A stretch of 64,000 nucleotides of DNA from Alteromonas_F sp964429915 (GTDB lineage: Bacteria; Pseudomonadota; Gammaproteobacteria; Enterobacterales; Alteromonadaceae), in NCBI GenBank assembly GCA_964429915.1, contig CAYSDZ010000007.1, positions 1 to 64,000 of the forward strand, written 5' to 3'. The notes beneath the pieces were generated by a model. That model did no database searches. It worked only from the letters and a program-made list of their open reading frames with translations, and was not told the origin of the DNA. Position 1 is the first letter of the stretch, and each line of letters begins with the position of its first letter. Positions 27,143 through 34,949 of the stretch are shown here, piece after piece. The position numbers and the translations under genes were made by a program.

Positions 27143-27901
27143 CTATCCTATTTTAGTCGTTTCTATACGCCGTAACGCTCGTTGAACACGGGAGTCACGT
27201 TGATTGATTTGCAAAAGCGTTTCTTCAATAAACGCCAGATGGCTATTACTAGCCTGCCGAGCCTTGTCTGGATTACCGTCTACAATAGCCTCAACAATTT
27301 CTTTTCGTTGTGCCGACAATTCCTCGCCCACATCAACAAATTTTCCAAGTACATTCAAATTGCGTTCTATGTTGTCAACTAACATGGTTCGCATTGTGCG
27401 CATAACGTGCATCAACACCGTGTTATGCGCCGCCCTTGCCATTGTCATATAAAACTCGCCTAACTTTTGAGCTTGTTGGCGGGTGTCAATCACATCTCTA
27501 TCATCATCTAATTGTGCTAGCGCCGCAGACAAAGCTTCATAATCGCTTGGCTGCCCTCGTAGCGCAGCGTAATACGCTGCCATGCCTTCCAATGCGTGCC
27601 TGAATTCCAATAAATCAAATTGAGCTTCCGGTTTACTTGTCACCAGTGCAATGAGTGGATTTGTCATCGCAGAACTAATTTGCTTGCGAATAAAGGTCCC
27701 CCCTCCCTGCTTTCGTTCAATGAGTCCTTTCGCTTGTAAATTCCCCATCGCTTCTCTTAACGACGGACGCGACACATCAAACTTAAGCGCAAGTTCGCGT
27801 TCTGGGGGCAATTTACTGCCCGCAACAAATGAGCCATCCAGAATCATAGATTCAAGCTTATCAGTAATGGCATCTGATAAACGTTGACGCACTTGTCGCA
27901 T
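27143..27901 (-). CDS. pdhR: pyruvate dehydrogenase complex repressor PdhR
   Basis: GntR/FadR-family regulator, 252 residues. The N-terminal winged helix (about 8-75) has LPPERELALKFDVSRPSLREAM, and the C-terminal FCD domain (about 95-235) has the acidic and histidine positions of the family. In E. coli it represses the pdh operon until pyruvate binds. Position (4 bases before aceE) and a matching operator upstream at 27981-27997 support the same role and autoregulation. Confidence 0.95.
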   Translation of the reverse strand: MRQVRQRLSDAITDKLESMILDGSFVAGSKLPPERELALKFDVSRPSLREAMGNLQAKGLIERKQGGGTFIRKQISSAMTNPLIALVTSKPEAQFDLLEFRHALEGMAAYYAALRGQPSDYEALSAALAQLDDDRDVIDTRQQAQKLGEFYMTMARAAHNTVLMHVMRTMRTMLVDNIERNLNVLGKFVDVGEELSAQRKEIVEAIVDGNPDKARQASNSHLAFIEETLLQINQRDSRVQRALRRIETTKIG

Positions 27902-27980
27902 GAAAACCTACACCCTTCACTTCTTGCATCGCATTTACTGGTATTTTGAGTTTATTTGCCGTCAAATTTTTGCTCAAACA

Positions 27981-27997
27981 AATGGTAATACCAATTT
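27981..27997. promoter_or_regulatory. PdhR operator
   Basis: The palindrome AATGGTAATACCAATT closely matches the known PdhR box (ATTGGT, short spacer, ACCAAT). It lies 80 bases before the pdhR start, where it can repress pdhR-aceEF-lpdA. Confidence 0.82.
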
Positions 27998-28112
27998 ACC
28001 TTTCATCTATTCTAGAGTATTTTGTTACGCCACTCAAACATGAAAACGTTTTTTTACATTTTCAATACAGCACAAGAAGGGGTTTTGGTCAAAAAAGAGA
28101 CGAAAAGAAATG

Positions 28113-28134
28113 AAAAAGCGTGCTTACAGCACGC
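28113..28134 (-). terminator. terminator overlapping the ampE stop codon
   Basis: On the minus strand GCGTGCT, a 3-base loop and AGCACGC followed by TTTTT is a strong terminator. The ampE TAA (28126-28124) lies at the loop and stem edge, so coding and termination signals overlap. Confidence 0.82.
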
Positions 28135-28963
28135 CAAAAACAGTGAATAGCGACACCACGACTAAGATAAACATCATGTTGCGTTTTGCCAGTCTAACTA
28201 GCATGGTAGGTTCTGATGCGACATCAGCCTCTCCGTTTTCATTGGCTGGTAACACTTCCGCCGAACTAGAAACTCGCGTCAACACGCTACTTGCTGATGA
28301 AGAAAAGTCGAACAAACTCGCCATCCACACAGGTAAACCACTGGCGAAATTACCGACTATCAACATGCCAAAGGCCCAAATGCGTACTGGTAACCAATCT
28401 ACCCAAAAACGCAGTTTCCGCGCAGCGTTAACGGAAAAATCCTCTTGTTGACAGCAAAACTCAAACGCTTCACGAACAAGGGTATAAAAAACAGCACCAG
28501 ACACGCCAAATAAAACAAAAGCAATCACAATGCCGCCGTAATACTGATAATTGAGCCAAATCAACTGTAATCCAAACGACGGGCACTTATCTGGTTGGGT
28601 ATCGCAATGTCCCATTTGCTCACTGTATAAGTAACACGCTTCAACATCACCGCGATTGGCGGCTTTTAAAAAGCATTTATAGGTGTCTCTTAAGCGCTGA
28701 CTTCCTACGCAAATAAACAACACCGCGGTTTGCGCTATAAAACTCAGCAATGCACCGGGGATCCACCCCATGACCAAAGCAACAATAACAGTAGGAATAA
28801 AAGCGATGAACAACCAATAGGCTGCGCTTTTATCGCCATTCAACCATTGCTTTTGCGTAAGTTGAAAAAAATAACCGTGGGCGTAATAACTGGCTTCTAA
28901 ACTGGGCCGCTTAAACGCCACGCGTTCCAATACCAAAGAAATTAATAGCGAGAGAATGGTCAT
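28124..28963 (-). CDS. ampE: regulatory signalling modulator protein AmpE
   Basis: Inner membrane protein of 279 residues with about four transmembrane segments (N-terminal MTILSLLISLVLERV, then around 50-90, 145-165 and near the C terminus). Its start resembles the CobD/AmpE family pattern (LLISLVLER). In enterics it lies behind ampD and is linked to beta-lactamase induction, with no proven mechanism. It follows ampD by 60 bases here. Confidence 0.88.
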   Translation of the reverse strand: MTILSLLISLVLERVAFKRPSLEASYYAHGYFFQLTQKQWLNGDKSAAYWLFIAFIPTVIVALVMGWIPGALLSFIAQTAVLFICVGSQRLRDTYKCFLKAANRGDVEACYLYSEQMGHCDTQPDKCPSFGLQLIWLNYQYYGGIVIAFVLFGVSGAVFYTLVREAFEFCCQQEDFSVNAARKLRFWVDWLPVRIWAFGMLIVGNFASGLPVWMASLFDFSSSASSVLTRVSSSAEVLPANENGEADVASEPTMLVRLAKRNMMFILVVVSLFTVFGVL

Positions 28964-29023
28964 AAATAAATATCCCTTACTGAAGTATTTGCATGGTGTC
29001 GCATGCGCGTGAGTAACGCAACG

Positions 29024-29554
29024 TCAACCTTTATATTTATTACTCCTTAGACCAGTTCGAAAGCGCGCCCAGTCGAAACACTTACCGGGGTCGGTTTTCC
29101 TACCCGGAGCAATATCACTGTGACCCACAATACGACCTAGCGTAATTTTAGGGAAAGCCACTTGCAGCTTTTTTGTAATATCAATTAATGCAGTGTACTG
29201 TGCATCGGTAAACGCACTGTTATCAGTGCCTTCTAATTCAATGCCAATAGAAAAATCGTTGCATCGCGCCCGGCCTTGAAAACTCGATACACCAGCGTGC
29301 CAAGCTCGTTTGGCAAAATCGACAAATTGGATCACCTCACCTTCTCGGGTAATAAAACAATGGGCAGACACACGAAGGTCAGCAATCTCTTGATAAAAGG
29401 GATGAGCCTTTGCATCTAAGGTACCTTGAAAAAAACGCACGACATCCCCAGTTCCAAATTCATCGGGGGGAAGGGATATATTGTGTATGACTAAAAGCGA
29501 AATATCACTTTCACTCGGCCTTTCATCAAAGTGCGTAGACGGCTTCCATTGCAT
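29024..29554 (-). CDS. ampD: 1,6-anhydro-N-acetylmuramyl-L-alanine amidase AmpD
   Basis: Cytoplasmic zinc amidase recycling anhydromuropeptides, 176 residues. Zinc ligands are seen in LVIHNISLPP (N-terminal histidine), RAWHAGVSSFQGR, and IVGHSDIAPGRKTDPGKCFDW at the C terminus, the last two being AmpD signatures. It is upstream of ampE and divergent from the aspartyl protease gene at 29650. Confidence 0.95.
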   Translation of the reverse strand: MQWKPSTHFDERPSESDISLLVIHNISLPPDEFGTGDVVRFFQGTLDAKAHPFYQEIADLRVSAHCFITREGEVIQFVDFAKRAWHAGVSSFQGRARCNDFSIGIELEGTDNSAFTDAQYTALIDITKKLQVAFPKITLGRIVGHSDIAPGRKTDPGKCFDWARFRTGLRSNKYKG

Positions 29555-29649
29555 ATACGATTTCAGTTTTGTTCAATAGTGAAGAAGCAAAAAGAGTAAA
29601 GTATTGCGCTGTGTCGGGCAAGTACTGAGCAAGTGATAGGAACAAGGGT

Positions 29650-30186
29650 ATGTCAAACAACGCGAATGAGACAGAACAAAAAAGCACGATACAGCGCTCA
29701 GCCAGCGTGATGACCCTACTGGCTTGGCTTTGTGTGTTCGGTTTGGCGGTATGGGGGTTTTCTGGTTTACTCGACAAACAAAACAATCCCAATCAAAACG
29801 TAATTTCCTCAGTTGAAAATGGTCGTTCTGAAGTTCGATTAAAACAAAATCGCCAAGGACACTATGTAGCCAGTGGTAAAATAAATGGCGAAACGGTGAC
29901 ATTTTTGGTCGATACGGGTGCCACCTCAGTCGCTATACCTGCTCATTTAGCCAAGCAACTGAATTTGCAAGCTCGCGGAAGCGGCATAAGCCGAACGGCG
30001 AATGGCAGTGTAGAAGTGCGATTTACTACTATCGATTCACTCCAACTGGGTGATATTGAGCTGCGCGACATTCGCGCTACTTTACTGCCTAATATGAACG
30101 ATGACGAAATTTTGTTAGGCATGAGCGTATTACGCCAACTAGAGTTTACTCAACGCGGCGAGTGGCTTATCCTTCGTTCTCTTTAG
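29650..30186 (+). CDS. membrane-anchored retropepsin-like aspartyl protease
   Basis: A 178-residue protein with one N-terminal transmembrane segment (about 20-40) and a periplasmic domain of the clan AA retropepsin type. The catalytic aspartate is D88 in FLVDTGATSVAIP, and the flap-following motif DEILLGMSVLRQLEF is near residue 155. The single catalytic motif implies a homodimer. Similar genes near ampD or nadC occur in other gammaproteobacteria (TIGR02281-like); substrates are unknown. Its transcript likely runs through copy C of the repeat to the terminator at 30323-30351. Confidence 0.85.
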   Translation: MSNNANETEQKSTIQRSASVMTLLAWLCVFGLAVWGFSGLLDKQNNPNQNVISSVENGRSEVRLKQNRQGHYVASGKINGETVTFLVDTGATSVAIPAHLAKQLNLQARGSGISRTANGSVEVRFTTIDSLQLGDIELRDIRATLLPNMNDDEILLGMSVLRQLEFTQRGEWLILRSL

Positions 30187-30203
30187 ATTTAGACTCAAAC
30201 TAC

Positions 30204-30313
30204 GACAGTGTAGCCCCTCTTCCATTAAAAACACGCCGTAAACCCATCCTTGGGGGCTTCGCGAGGGCATCCTTGCCCTCGCGAGTTTTTAATGGAAGAG
30301 GGGCTACACTGTC
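30204..30313 (-). repeat. long inverted-repeat element with two GGA-loop hairpins (copy C)
   Basis: Arms 30204-30232 and 30285-30313 are perfect 29-base inverted repeats. Read on the minus strand the core is a long hairpin with loop AGGA (stem CGCGAGGGCA), then AGCC, the second hairpin CCCAAGGATGGG and TTTACGGCGT. It is in the opposite orientation to copy D only 37 bases away. It sits between the protease stop and that gene's terminator. Confidence 0.82.
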
Positions 30314-30322
30314 TTGATGAGT

Positions 30323-30351
30323 CCAACATAGCGCGATGTTGGTTTTTTTTT
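30323..30351 (+). terminator. rho-independent terminator of the aspartyl protease gene
   Basis: CCAACAT, loop AGCGCG, ATGTTGG and nine Ts (30343-30351). It separates copies C and D and would end plus-strand transcription before nadC. Confidence 0.88.
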
Positions 30352-30454
30352 GAGGAGAGAAGTTGATTTAAAAAACTCTCTTTTGCATGGATGCAAAAGC
30401 GAAGCTCCCATGGATGGGTTTACGGCGTGTTTTTTAAATCAACTTCTCTCCTCA
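30351..30454 (+). repeat. long inverted-repeat element with two GGA-loop hairpins (copy D)
   Basis: Arms 30351-30376 and 30429-30454 are perfect 26-base inverted repeats. The plus-strand core holds TTTTGCATGGATGCAAAA (30381-30398, loop TGGA), then GCGAAGCT, CCCATGGATGGG (30407-30418) and TTTACGGCGT (30419-30428). It ends 40 bases before nadC. With copy C and the terminator it accounts for nearly all of the 308-base protease-nadC gap. Confidence 0.82.
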
Positions 30455-30494
30455 TAAGAAAAACAGCAACCGTCCGGAACAAGAGGATATTGGG

Positions 30495-31355
30495 GTGATA
30501 ATTCATAAACCTGCTTTGTCAGAGATTCGTCGTCAAGTGTGTGATGCTTTGCGAGAGGATTTGGGGGGATCGTTAGATTGTGGTTTGGATATTACCGCTG
30601 GGCTGATACCTGAACATCAACAGGCTACGGCGACGATTATTACCCGAGAGCCTATGGTGGTATGTGGTTTGGATTGGGTGTATGCAAGCTGTGAGCAGGT
30701 GGATAGAGGTATTCAGGTAAACCCTCATGTCCGCGAGCAACAGTGCGTGGAAGCAAACACGGTGTTGCTCACCTTAAAAGGCAATGCACGGGCCTTACTT
30801 AGCGCTGAACGCACCGTGCTTAATTTTTTACAGTTTTTAAGTGGTACTGCCACCACCACCTCTCACTACGTCAAGGCCCTTAGGCACAGTAATACAAAAA
30901 TATTAGACACGCGCAAAACCATTCCGGGCTTTCGGCTTGCACAAAAATACGCCGTCGCCTGTGGTGGCGGTACGAATCATAGAGTGGGTGTGTATGATGC
31001 ATTCCTAATCAAAGAAAATCACATTGCCGCATGTGGTGGTATTGCCCAAGCGGTAAAACAAGCGCAATACATACAACCCAACGCGAAGGTAGAAGTGGAA
31101 GTCGAGAATTTCGATGAATTGCATCAAGCGCTTGACGCGAAAGCCGATATTGTCATGCTTGACAATTTTACGACCGAACAGGTCTCAAGGGCAGTAGCCA
31201 TTGTTCAGGGTCGATGTAAACTGGAAGTGTCGGGTAACATTACAATTGAACGTTTGCGTGAACTGGTCGCTACCGGTGTTGATTTTATTTCTTCGGGCGC
31301 CTTAACTAAACACGTTCAAGCTATTGATTTATCGATGCGTTTTCAGTTAGTTTAA
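30495..31355 (+). CDS. nadC: nicotinate-nucleotide pyrophosphorylase (carboxylating)
   Basis: Quinolinate phosphoribosyltransferase of NAD synthesis, 286 residues. Family segments are clear: ERTVLNFLQFLSGTATTT, KILDTRKTIPGFRLAQKYAV, GGGTNHRVGVYDAFLIKENH and IVMLDNFTTE. It starts with GTG (GAGG about 8 bases before). In many relatives nadC is divergent from ampD; here the protease gene and two repeat elements lie between. Confidence 0.97.
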   Translation: MIIHKPALSEIRRQVCDALREDLGGSLDCGLDITAGLIPEHQQATATIITREPMVVCGLDWVYASCEQVDRGIQVNPHVREQQCVEANTVLLTLKGNARALLSAERTVLNFLQFLSGTATTTSHYVKALRHSNTKILDTRKTIPGFRLAQKYAVACGGGTNHRVGVYDAFLIKENHIAACGGIAQAVKQAQYIQPNAKVEVEVENFDELHQALDAKADIVMLDNFTTEQVSRAVAIVQGRCKLEVSGNITIERLRELVATGVDFISSGALTKHVQAIDLSMRFQLV

Positions 31356-31390
31356 CGGTGTTATTTTTTTAAAAACACTGCTACATTAAT

Positions 31391-31405
31391 TGGGCACGCT
31401 AGTGC
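31391..31405 (+). promoter_or_regulatory. possible sigma54 promoter of pilA
   Basis: TGGGCACGCTAGTGC has GG and GC dinucleotides 12 bases apart, as in -24/-12 promoters. Pilin genes are often sigma54-dependent. The implied leader of about 165 bases is long and the match is imperfect, so this is tentative. Confidence 0.3.
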
Positions 31406-31579
31406 GGTTTGTAAGAATTTTCCGCAACGCAGACTTATGTATATTTTCTAATACTTGTCAGAGTGAAAGTTTTTGCAATACTAAACACACTCAAAGCACA
31501 CCCGAGCAATTGTTAGGGTTAGCTAAAAAAACACCTTACATTTTTAAAAGTACAATGACGTACCACTGGAGAAGCAACC

Positions 31580-32014
31580 ATGACCATGTCACAAGTTAAA
31601 ATAAATCCAAACCAAAAAGGTTTTACACTCATTGAATTGATGATCGTTGTGGCGATTATCGGTATTTTGGCGGCTGTGGCTTTGCCGGCTTACCGAACCT
31701 ACACAGAAAGAGCGAGATACGCAGAAATTCCTCTTGCAGCCTCTGCAATTAAAAGTGCTATAGACGTTTGTTTTCAAGTACGCGGTGGTAATAATTTAGC
31801 TAATTGCGATACTGCGGCTAAAATTGGTGTAGTAGCAGACGATATTACTGCAGGTAACGAAGTTGATAGTTTTTCTATAACAGCGACTACAGCTGTGATT
31901 ACCGTTACTGGTTCCGATCCAAATGACTCTACTTACATTCTTACGCCAACTGTTGCTGGTGGCTCATTGACCTGGGCTCAAACGGGAAGTTGCATTGAGA
32001 ACGGTGTTTGCTAA
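31580..32014 (+). CDS. pilA: type IV pilin, major subunit
   Basis: Prepilin of 144 residues. A 14-residue basic leader ends at G14, followed by F15-TLIELMIVVAIIGILAAVALP, with the conserved E19 (Glu5 of the mature pilin). Two C-terminal cysteines (GSCIENGVC) form the usual D-loop disulfide. GGAG lies 8 bases before the ATG; an ATG at 31586 is also in frame. PilD at 33998 would process it. A strong hairpin follows the gene, so it can be made in excess of pilC. pilB is absent from its usual place. Confidence 0.92.
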   Translation: MTMSQVKINPNQKGFTLIELMIVVAIIGILAAVALPAYRTYTERARYAEIPLAASAIKSAIDVCFQVRGGNNLANCDTAAKIGVVADDITAGNEVDSFSITATTAVITVTGSDPNDSTYILTPTVAGGSLTWAQTGSCIENGVC

Positions 32015-32049
32015 CTTACGACTTAGCTTAAACCAAAAACCTAAACTCA

Positions 32050-32083
32050 AGTGAGCTATATTTTGATAGCTCACTCTTTATTT
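32050..32083 (+). terminator. terminator after pilA
   Basis: AGTGAGCTAT, loop ATTTTG, ATAGCTCACT (perfect 10-bp stem) followed by CTTTATTTATT. It would limit read-through from pilA into pilC. Confidence 0.8.
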
Positions 32084-32174
32084 ATTGTAGTTAAAAAGTA
32101 ATTTGTATACACGTTTCGTATTGTTGATTCATTTTCAATATAAATAGAGATAGGTTTGGAACAATAAAGTAAAA

Positions 32175-33383
32175 ATGGCTAAAACTACAGTAATATACAA
32201 TTGGCAAGGCTCTGATAGAACAGGAAAAAAACGAAAAGGCGAAATCTCCGCCCTTTCTATTTCTGACGCAAAAAATCTTCTTCGACGACAGGGCATTTCT
32301 GCCAATTCAGTCAAAAAACAAAGCAAATCGTTATTCAGCGGTGAGAAAAAAATCACCTCTGCTGATATATCAGTCATCACACGCCAACTCGCCACCATGC
32401 TGGGCGCTGGGGTGAGCTTACTTCAATCCTTGGAAATGATCGCTTCGGGGCATGGCAATCCTAAAGCTCGCAAGCTTTTATTAGAAATTGCATCAGAGGT
32501 TAAGGCTGGCGGTATGCTTTCGCTTGCGCTACGCAAACACCCTAATTATTTCGATGACTTATATTGCGATTTAGTGAAAACCGGTGAGCAATCGGGTGCC
32601 TTGGAAATTATTTTCGACCGCGTTGCCACCTACAAAGAAAAGTCTGAAGCTTTAAAATCGAAAATCAAAAAAGCCATGTTTTATCCGATTGGGGTACTCG
32701 TGGTGGCAACCATTGTAACGGGCATCTTACTGATTTTTGTTGTACCGCAGTTTGAAGAAATTTTCAGCAGCTTCGGCGCTGAATTGCCTGCCTTTACCCA
32801 ACTGGTTATTGGTATTTCACGCTTCTTACAAGCCAATGGCTTGTACTTTGCCATTGGCTTAATGATAGCTGGCTTCTTATTTGGTAAAAGCTATAAAAAA
32901 TCGAAAAAACTACGCGATTCTATTGATGCTAAGTTACTTAAATTACCTGTTGTAGGCGAGATCTTACGCAAAGGGGCTATTGCGCGCTACGCGCGTACGC
33001 TGTCTACCACTTTTGCTTCGGGTGTGCCGCTAATTCAAGGCTTGGAATCGGCCGCTGGCGCTTCCGGCAATGCGGTATACCGTGATGCAGTGCTTTATGT
33101 ACGAAAAGAAGTGGCAAGCGGCATGCAAATGAATTCAGCCATGCGTGCGACCAATGTTTTTCCCGATATGGTGAACCAAATGGTCGCCATTGGTGAAGAA
33201 TCGGGCGCAGTGGATGAAATGCTCAGCAAAGTGGCGTCGATTTTTGAAGCAGAAGTGGACGATATGGTTGATGGCTTAACTAGCTTGCTTGAACCGATTA
33301 TTATGGCAGTGTTAGGCGTCGTCATTGGTGGCTTAATTATTGCCATGTATCTTCCCATTTTCCAAATGGGGAATGTGGTCTAG
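32175..33383 (+). CDS. pilC: type IV pilus inner membrane platform protein PilC
   Basis: Polytopic platform protein of 402 residues with two T2SSF domains (about 70-195 and 275-395). Repeated signatures are LATMLGAGVSLLQSLEMIA and LSTTFASGVPLIQGLESAA; membrane segments are around 170-195, 220-240 and 370-395. It recruits the PilB/PilT ATPases. It begins 160 bases after pilA, with no pilB between. Gene intact. Confidence 0.94.
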   Translation: MAKTTVIYNWQGSDRTGKKRKGEISALSISDAKNLLRRQGISANSVKKQSKSLFSGEKKITSADISVITRQLATMLGAGVSLLQSLEMIASGHGNPKARKLLLEIASEVKAGGMLSLALRKHPNYFDDLYCDLVKTGEQSGALEIIFDRVATYKEKSEALKSKIKKAMFYPIGVLVVATIVTGILLIFVVPQFEEIFSSFGAELPAFTQLVIGISRFLQANGLYFAIGLMIAGFLFGKSYKKSKKLRDSIDAKLLKLPVVGEILRKGAIARYARTLSTTFASGVPLIQGLESAAGASGNAVYRDAVLYVRKEVASGMQMNSAMRATNVFPDMVNQMVAIGEESGAVDEMLSKVASIFEAEVDDMVDGLTSLLEPIIMAVLGVVIGGLIIAMYLPIFQMGNVV

Positions 33384-33400
33384 TTTCAAACTAAACCTAA

Positions 33401-33589
33401 AATCACTTTCATAGTAAAGTTAGGTGGGCGTCGACAGGTAAAGGTAAAAGTGACGGTATAAGAGCTATTTACTACTGGAAAATATCAGAGGGCGAAATAT
33501 GGATGCTCACTGTGTACAGTAAATTAGAAAGAGCGTCTATTCCTAGCCATGTTTTAAAACAAATTACAGAGGCCATTGACCATGAATAA
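33401..33589 (+). pseudogene. decapitated HigB/RelE-type toxin gene
   Basis: An open frame after an in-frame TAA (33398-33400) encodes about 62 residues with no plausible start codon. The segment VRWASTGKGKSDGIRAIYYW, followed by ISEGEIWMLTVYSK, matches the C-terminal half of RelE/HigB-like mRNA interferases; the first 45-50 residues are missing. Its stop overlaps the antitoxin ATG (ATGAATAA), the normal toxin-first arrangement. The pilC stop is just upstream, so a deletion joined the two. It is almost surely inactive. Confidence 0.75.
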
Positions 33590-33869
33590 GAGAGACATTG
33601 GTTTAGAAATCTTAAACGGTATTAATGAAATTAAGGCCTTTAAAAAAGGTCAAACGCAATTGCGAACAACCGAACTAAGTAAGCCCTCAGAGCCTAAAAT
33701 AATTCGTTCTAAATTGACGCTTAGCCAGTCTGCATTTACTGCGCTTCTTGGTGTTAGTAAGCGGACTCTGCAAGATTGGGAGCAAGGACGTAGAAGTCCA
33801 CAAGGGCCTGCTGTTGCTCTTTTAAGAATTGCAGAGCAGCATCCAGAAATATTTAACGACGTACACTAA
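33582..33869 (+). CDS. antitoxin of HigA/NadS type, helix-turn-helix
   Basis: A 95-residue DNA-binding protein. The C-terminal half (about 45-85, LTLSQSAFTALLGVSKRTLQDWEQGRRSP) is an XRE-like helix-turn-helix typical of antitoxins paired with RelE/HigB toxins. It starts inside the toxin remnant's stop region (8-base overlap). The frame is intact although the toxin is not, so it may persist as an orphan repressor. It interrupts the pilC-pilD junction. Confidence 0.82.
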   Translation: MNKRDIGLEILNGINEIKAFKKGQTQLRTTELSKPSEPKIIRSKLTLSQSAFTALLGVSKRTLQDWEQGRRSPQGPAVALLRIAEQHPEIFNDVH

Positions 33870-33903
33870 GTCCATGGCGTACAACAAGGCACTCAATGAG
33901 ACA

Positions 33904-33942
33904 AAAACACAATACGCCTTCGGTATTATTGCATTGTGTTTT
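33904..33942 (+). repeat. hairpin between antitoxin and pilD
   Basis: AAAACACAAT and ATTGTGTTTT are perfect 10-base inverted repeats with a 19-base loop that holds a competing AATAC/GTATT pairing. It is flanked by ACAACAAGGCACTCAA on the left and CACCCCTTAG on the right, which recall parts of integron attC sites. No T run follows, so it is not a standard terminator. Confidence 0.45.
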
Positions 33943-33997
33943 CACCCCTTAGCTCAAAGAAAATCGCCTTTATCTCTCAGCAGCAGGTCGCGTAGTT

Positions 33998-34948
33998 TTG
34001 TCTTCTTTAACTAGTTGTTTCGACACGGTGTTTACCACTCTTTTGAGTGTGCCTTGGTTTTTTTACACTGTTATTTTCTTTGTCAGTTTAATGGTAGGCA
34101 GTTTTTTAAATGTCGTTATTTATCGTCTTCCCATTATGATGGAGCGCAGCTGGGTTAATGAATTTCTTGGCTACTTTAATGTAAAAACCGAGGCTTTTGT
34201 CATCCTACTCTCCGATAAAAACCAAGTTGAACAAATAAGCAAACATGCTAATCAGCCGACTTTCAATTTAGCCACACCAAACAGCACTTGCCCTCACTGT
34301 GGTCACCGCATACGCGCTTGGGAGAATATCCCTATGTTAAGTTACCTAATGCTTGGCGGTAAATGCAGTCATTGCAAAACAGCCATTTCGATGCGTTATC
34401 CGATTGTTGAGTTGCTCACTGCTTTATTTAGCGTGTGGATTGCGCTTCATTTTGGTCCTAGCACCACCGCATTGCTTGCAGTGGTGTTCACGTGGTTTTT
34501 AATTGCCATGACCGGTATAGATGTAGACACCATGCTACTGCCCGACCAACTCACCCTTCCGCTATTGTGGCTAGGGCTTGTTGCGAGCTTGGGTGAGGTG
34601 TTTGTTGGCCCAGTGGATGCCATACTAGGTGCAATATTCGGATATTTAAGTTTATGGTCGGTGTACTGGCTATTTAAATTGCTAACTGGCAAGGAAGGCA
34701 TGGGTTATGGCGATTTCAAGCTACTTGCAGCCTTGGGCGCATTTACGGGCTGGCAAGGCCTTGCGATGATTATTTTGTTGTCATCAGTCGTAGGGGCAGT
34801 CGTCGGTATTAGTATTATGCTAGTAAAGAAAAAAGACACTAATTTAGCCATTCCGTTTGGCCCTTATCTGGCTGCGGCTGGTTGGTTAACCCTGATGTAT
34901 GGCGATGCAATAAGTGATTACTATTTCACGCAGATATTAGGTTTGTAA
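33998..34948 (+). CDS. pilD: prepilin peptidase and N-methyltransferase PilD
   Basis: Inner membrane aspartyl peptidase of 316 residues cleaving prepilins. The zinc-type cysteine motif CPHC (about residue 97) with CSHC 22 residues later is present, and the catalytic aspartates lie in TGIDVDTMLLPD and GYGDFKLLAALGA. About eight membrane segments. The start is taken as TTG at 33998, since no ATG precedes the first membrane helix and conserved GSFLNVVIYRLP; the ribosome binding site is weak. It ends one base before coaE. Confidence 0.93.
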   Translation: MSSLTSCFDTVFTTLLSVPWFFYTVIFFVSLMVGSFLNVVIYRLPIMMERSWVNEFLGYFNVKTEAFVILLSDKNQVEQISKHANQPTFNLATPNSTCPHCGHRIRAWENIPMLSYLMLGGKCSHCKTAISMRYPIVELLTALFSVWIALHFGPSTTALLAVVFTWFLIAMTGIDVDTMLLPDQLTLPLLWLGLVASLGEVFVGPVDAILGAIFGYLSLWSVYWLFKLLTGKEGMGYGDFKLLAALGAFTGWQGLAMIILLSSVVGAVVGISIMLVKKKDTNLAIPFGPYLAAAGWLTLMYGDAISDYYFTQILGL

Positions 34949-34949
34949 C

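Noticed and set aside
27165..27180. ACGCCGTAA inside pdhR resembling the tail of the GGA elements
   Set aside because: No arms or GGA hairpins are nearby; it is a chance match in coding sequence.
31356..31380. Terminator after nadC
   Set aside because: The GTGTT/AACAC pairing is weak and no T run follows the hairpin.
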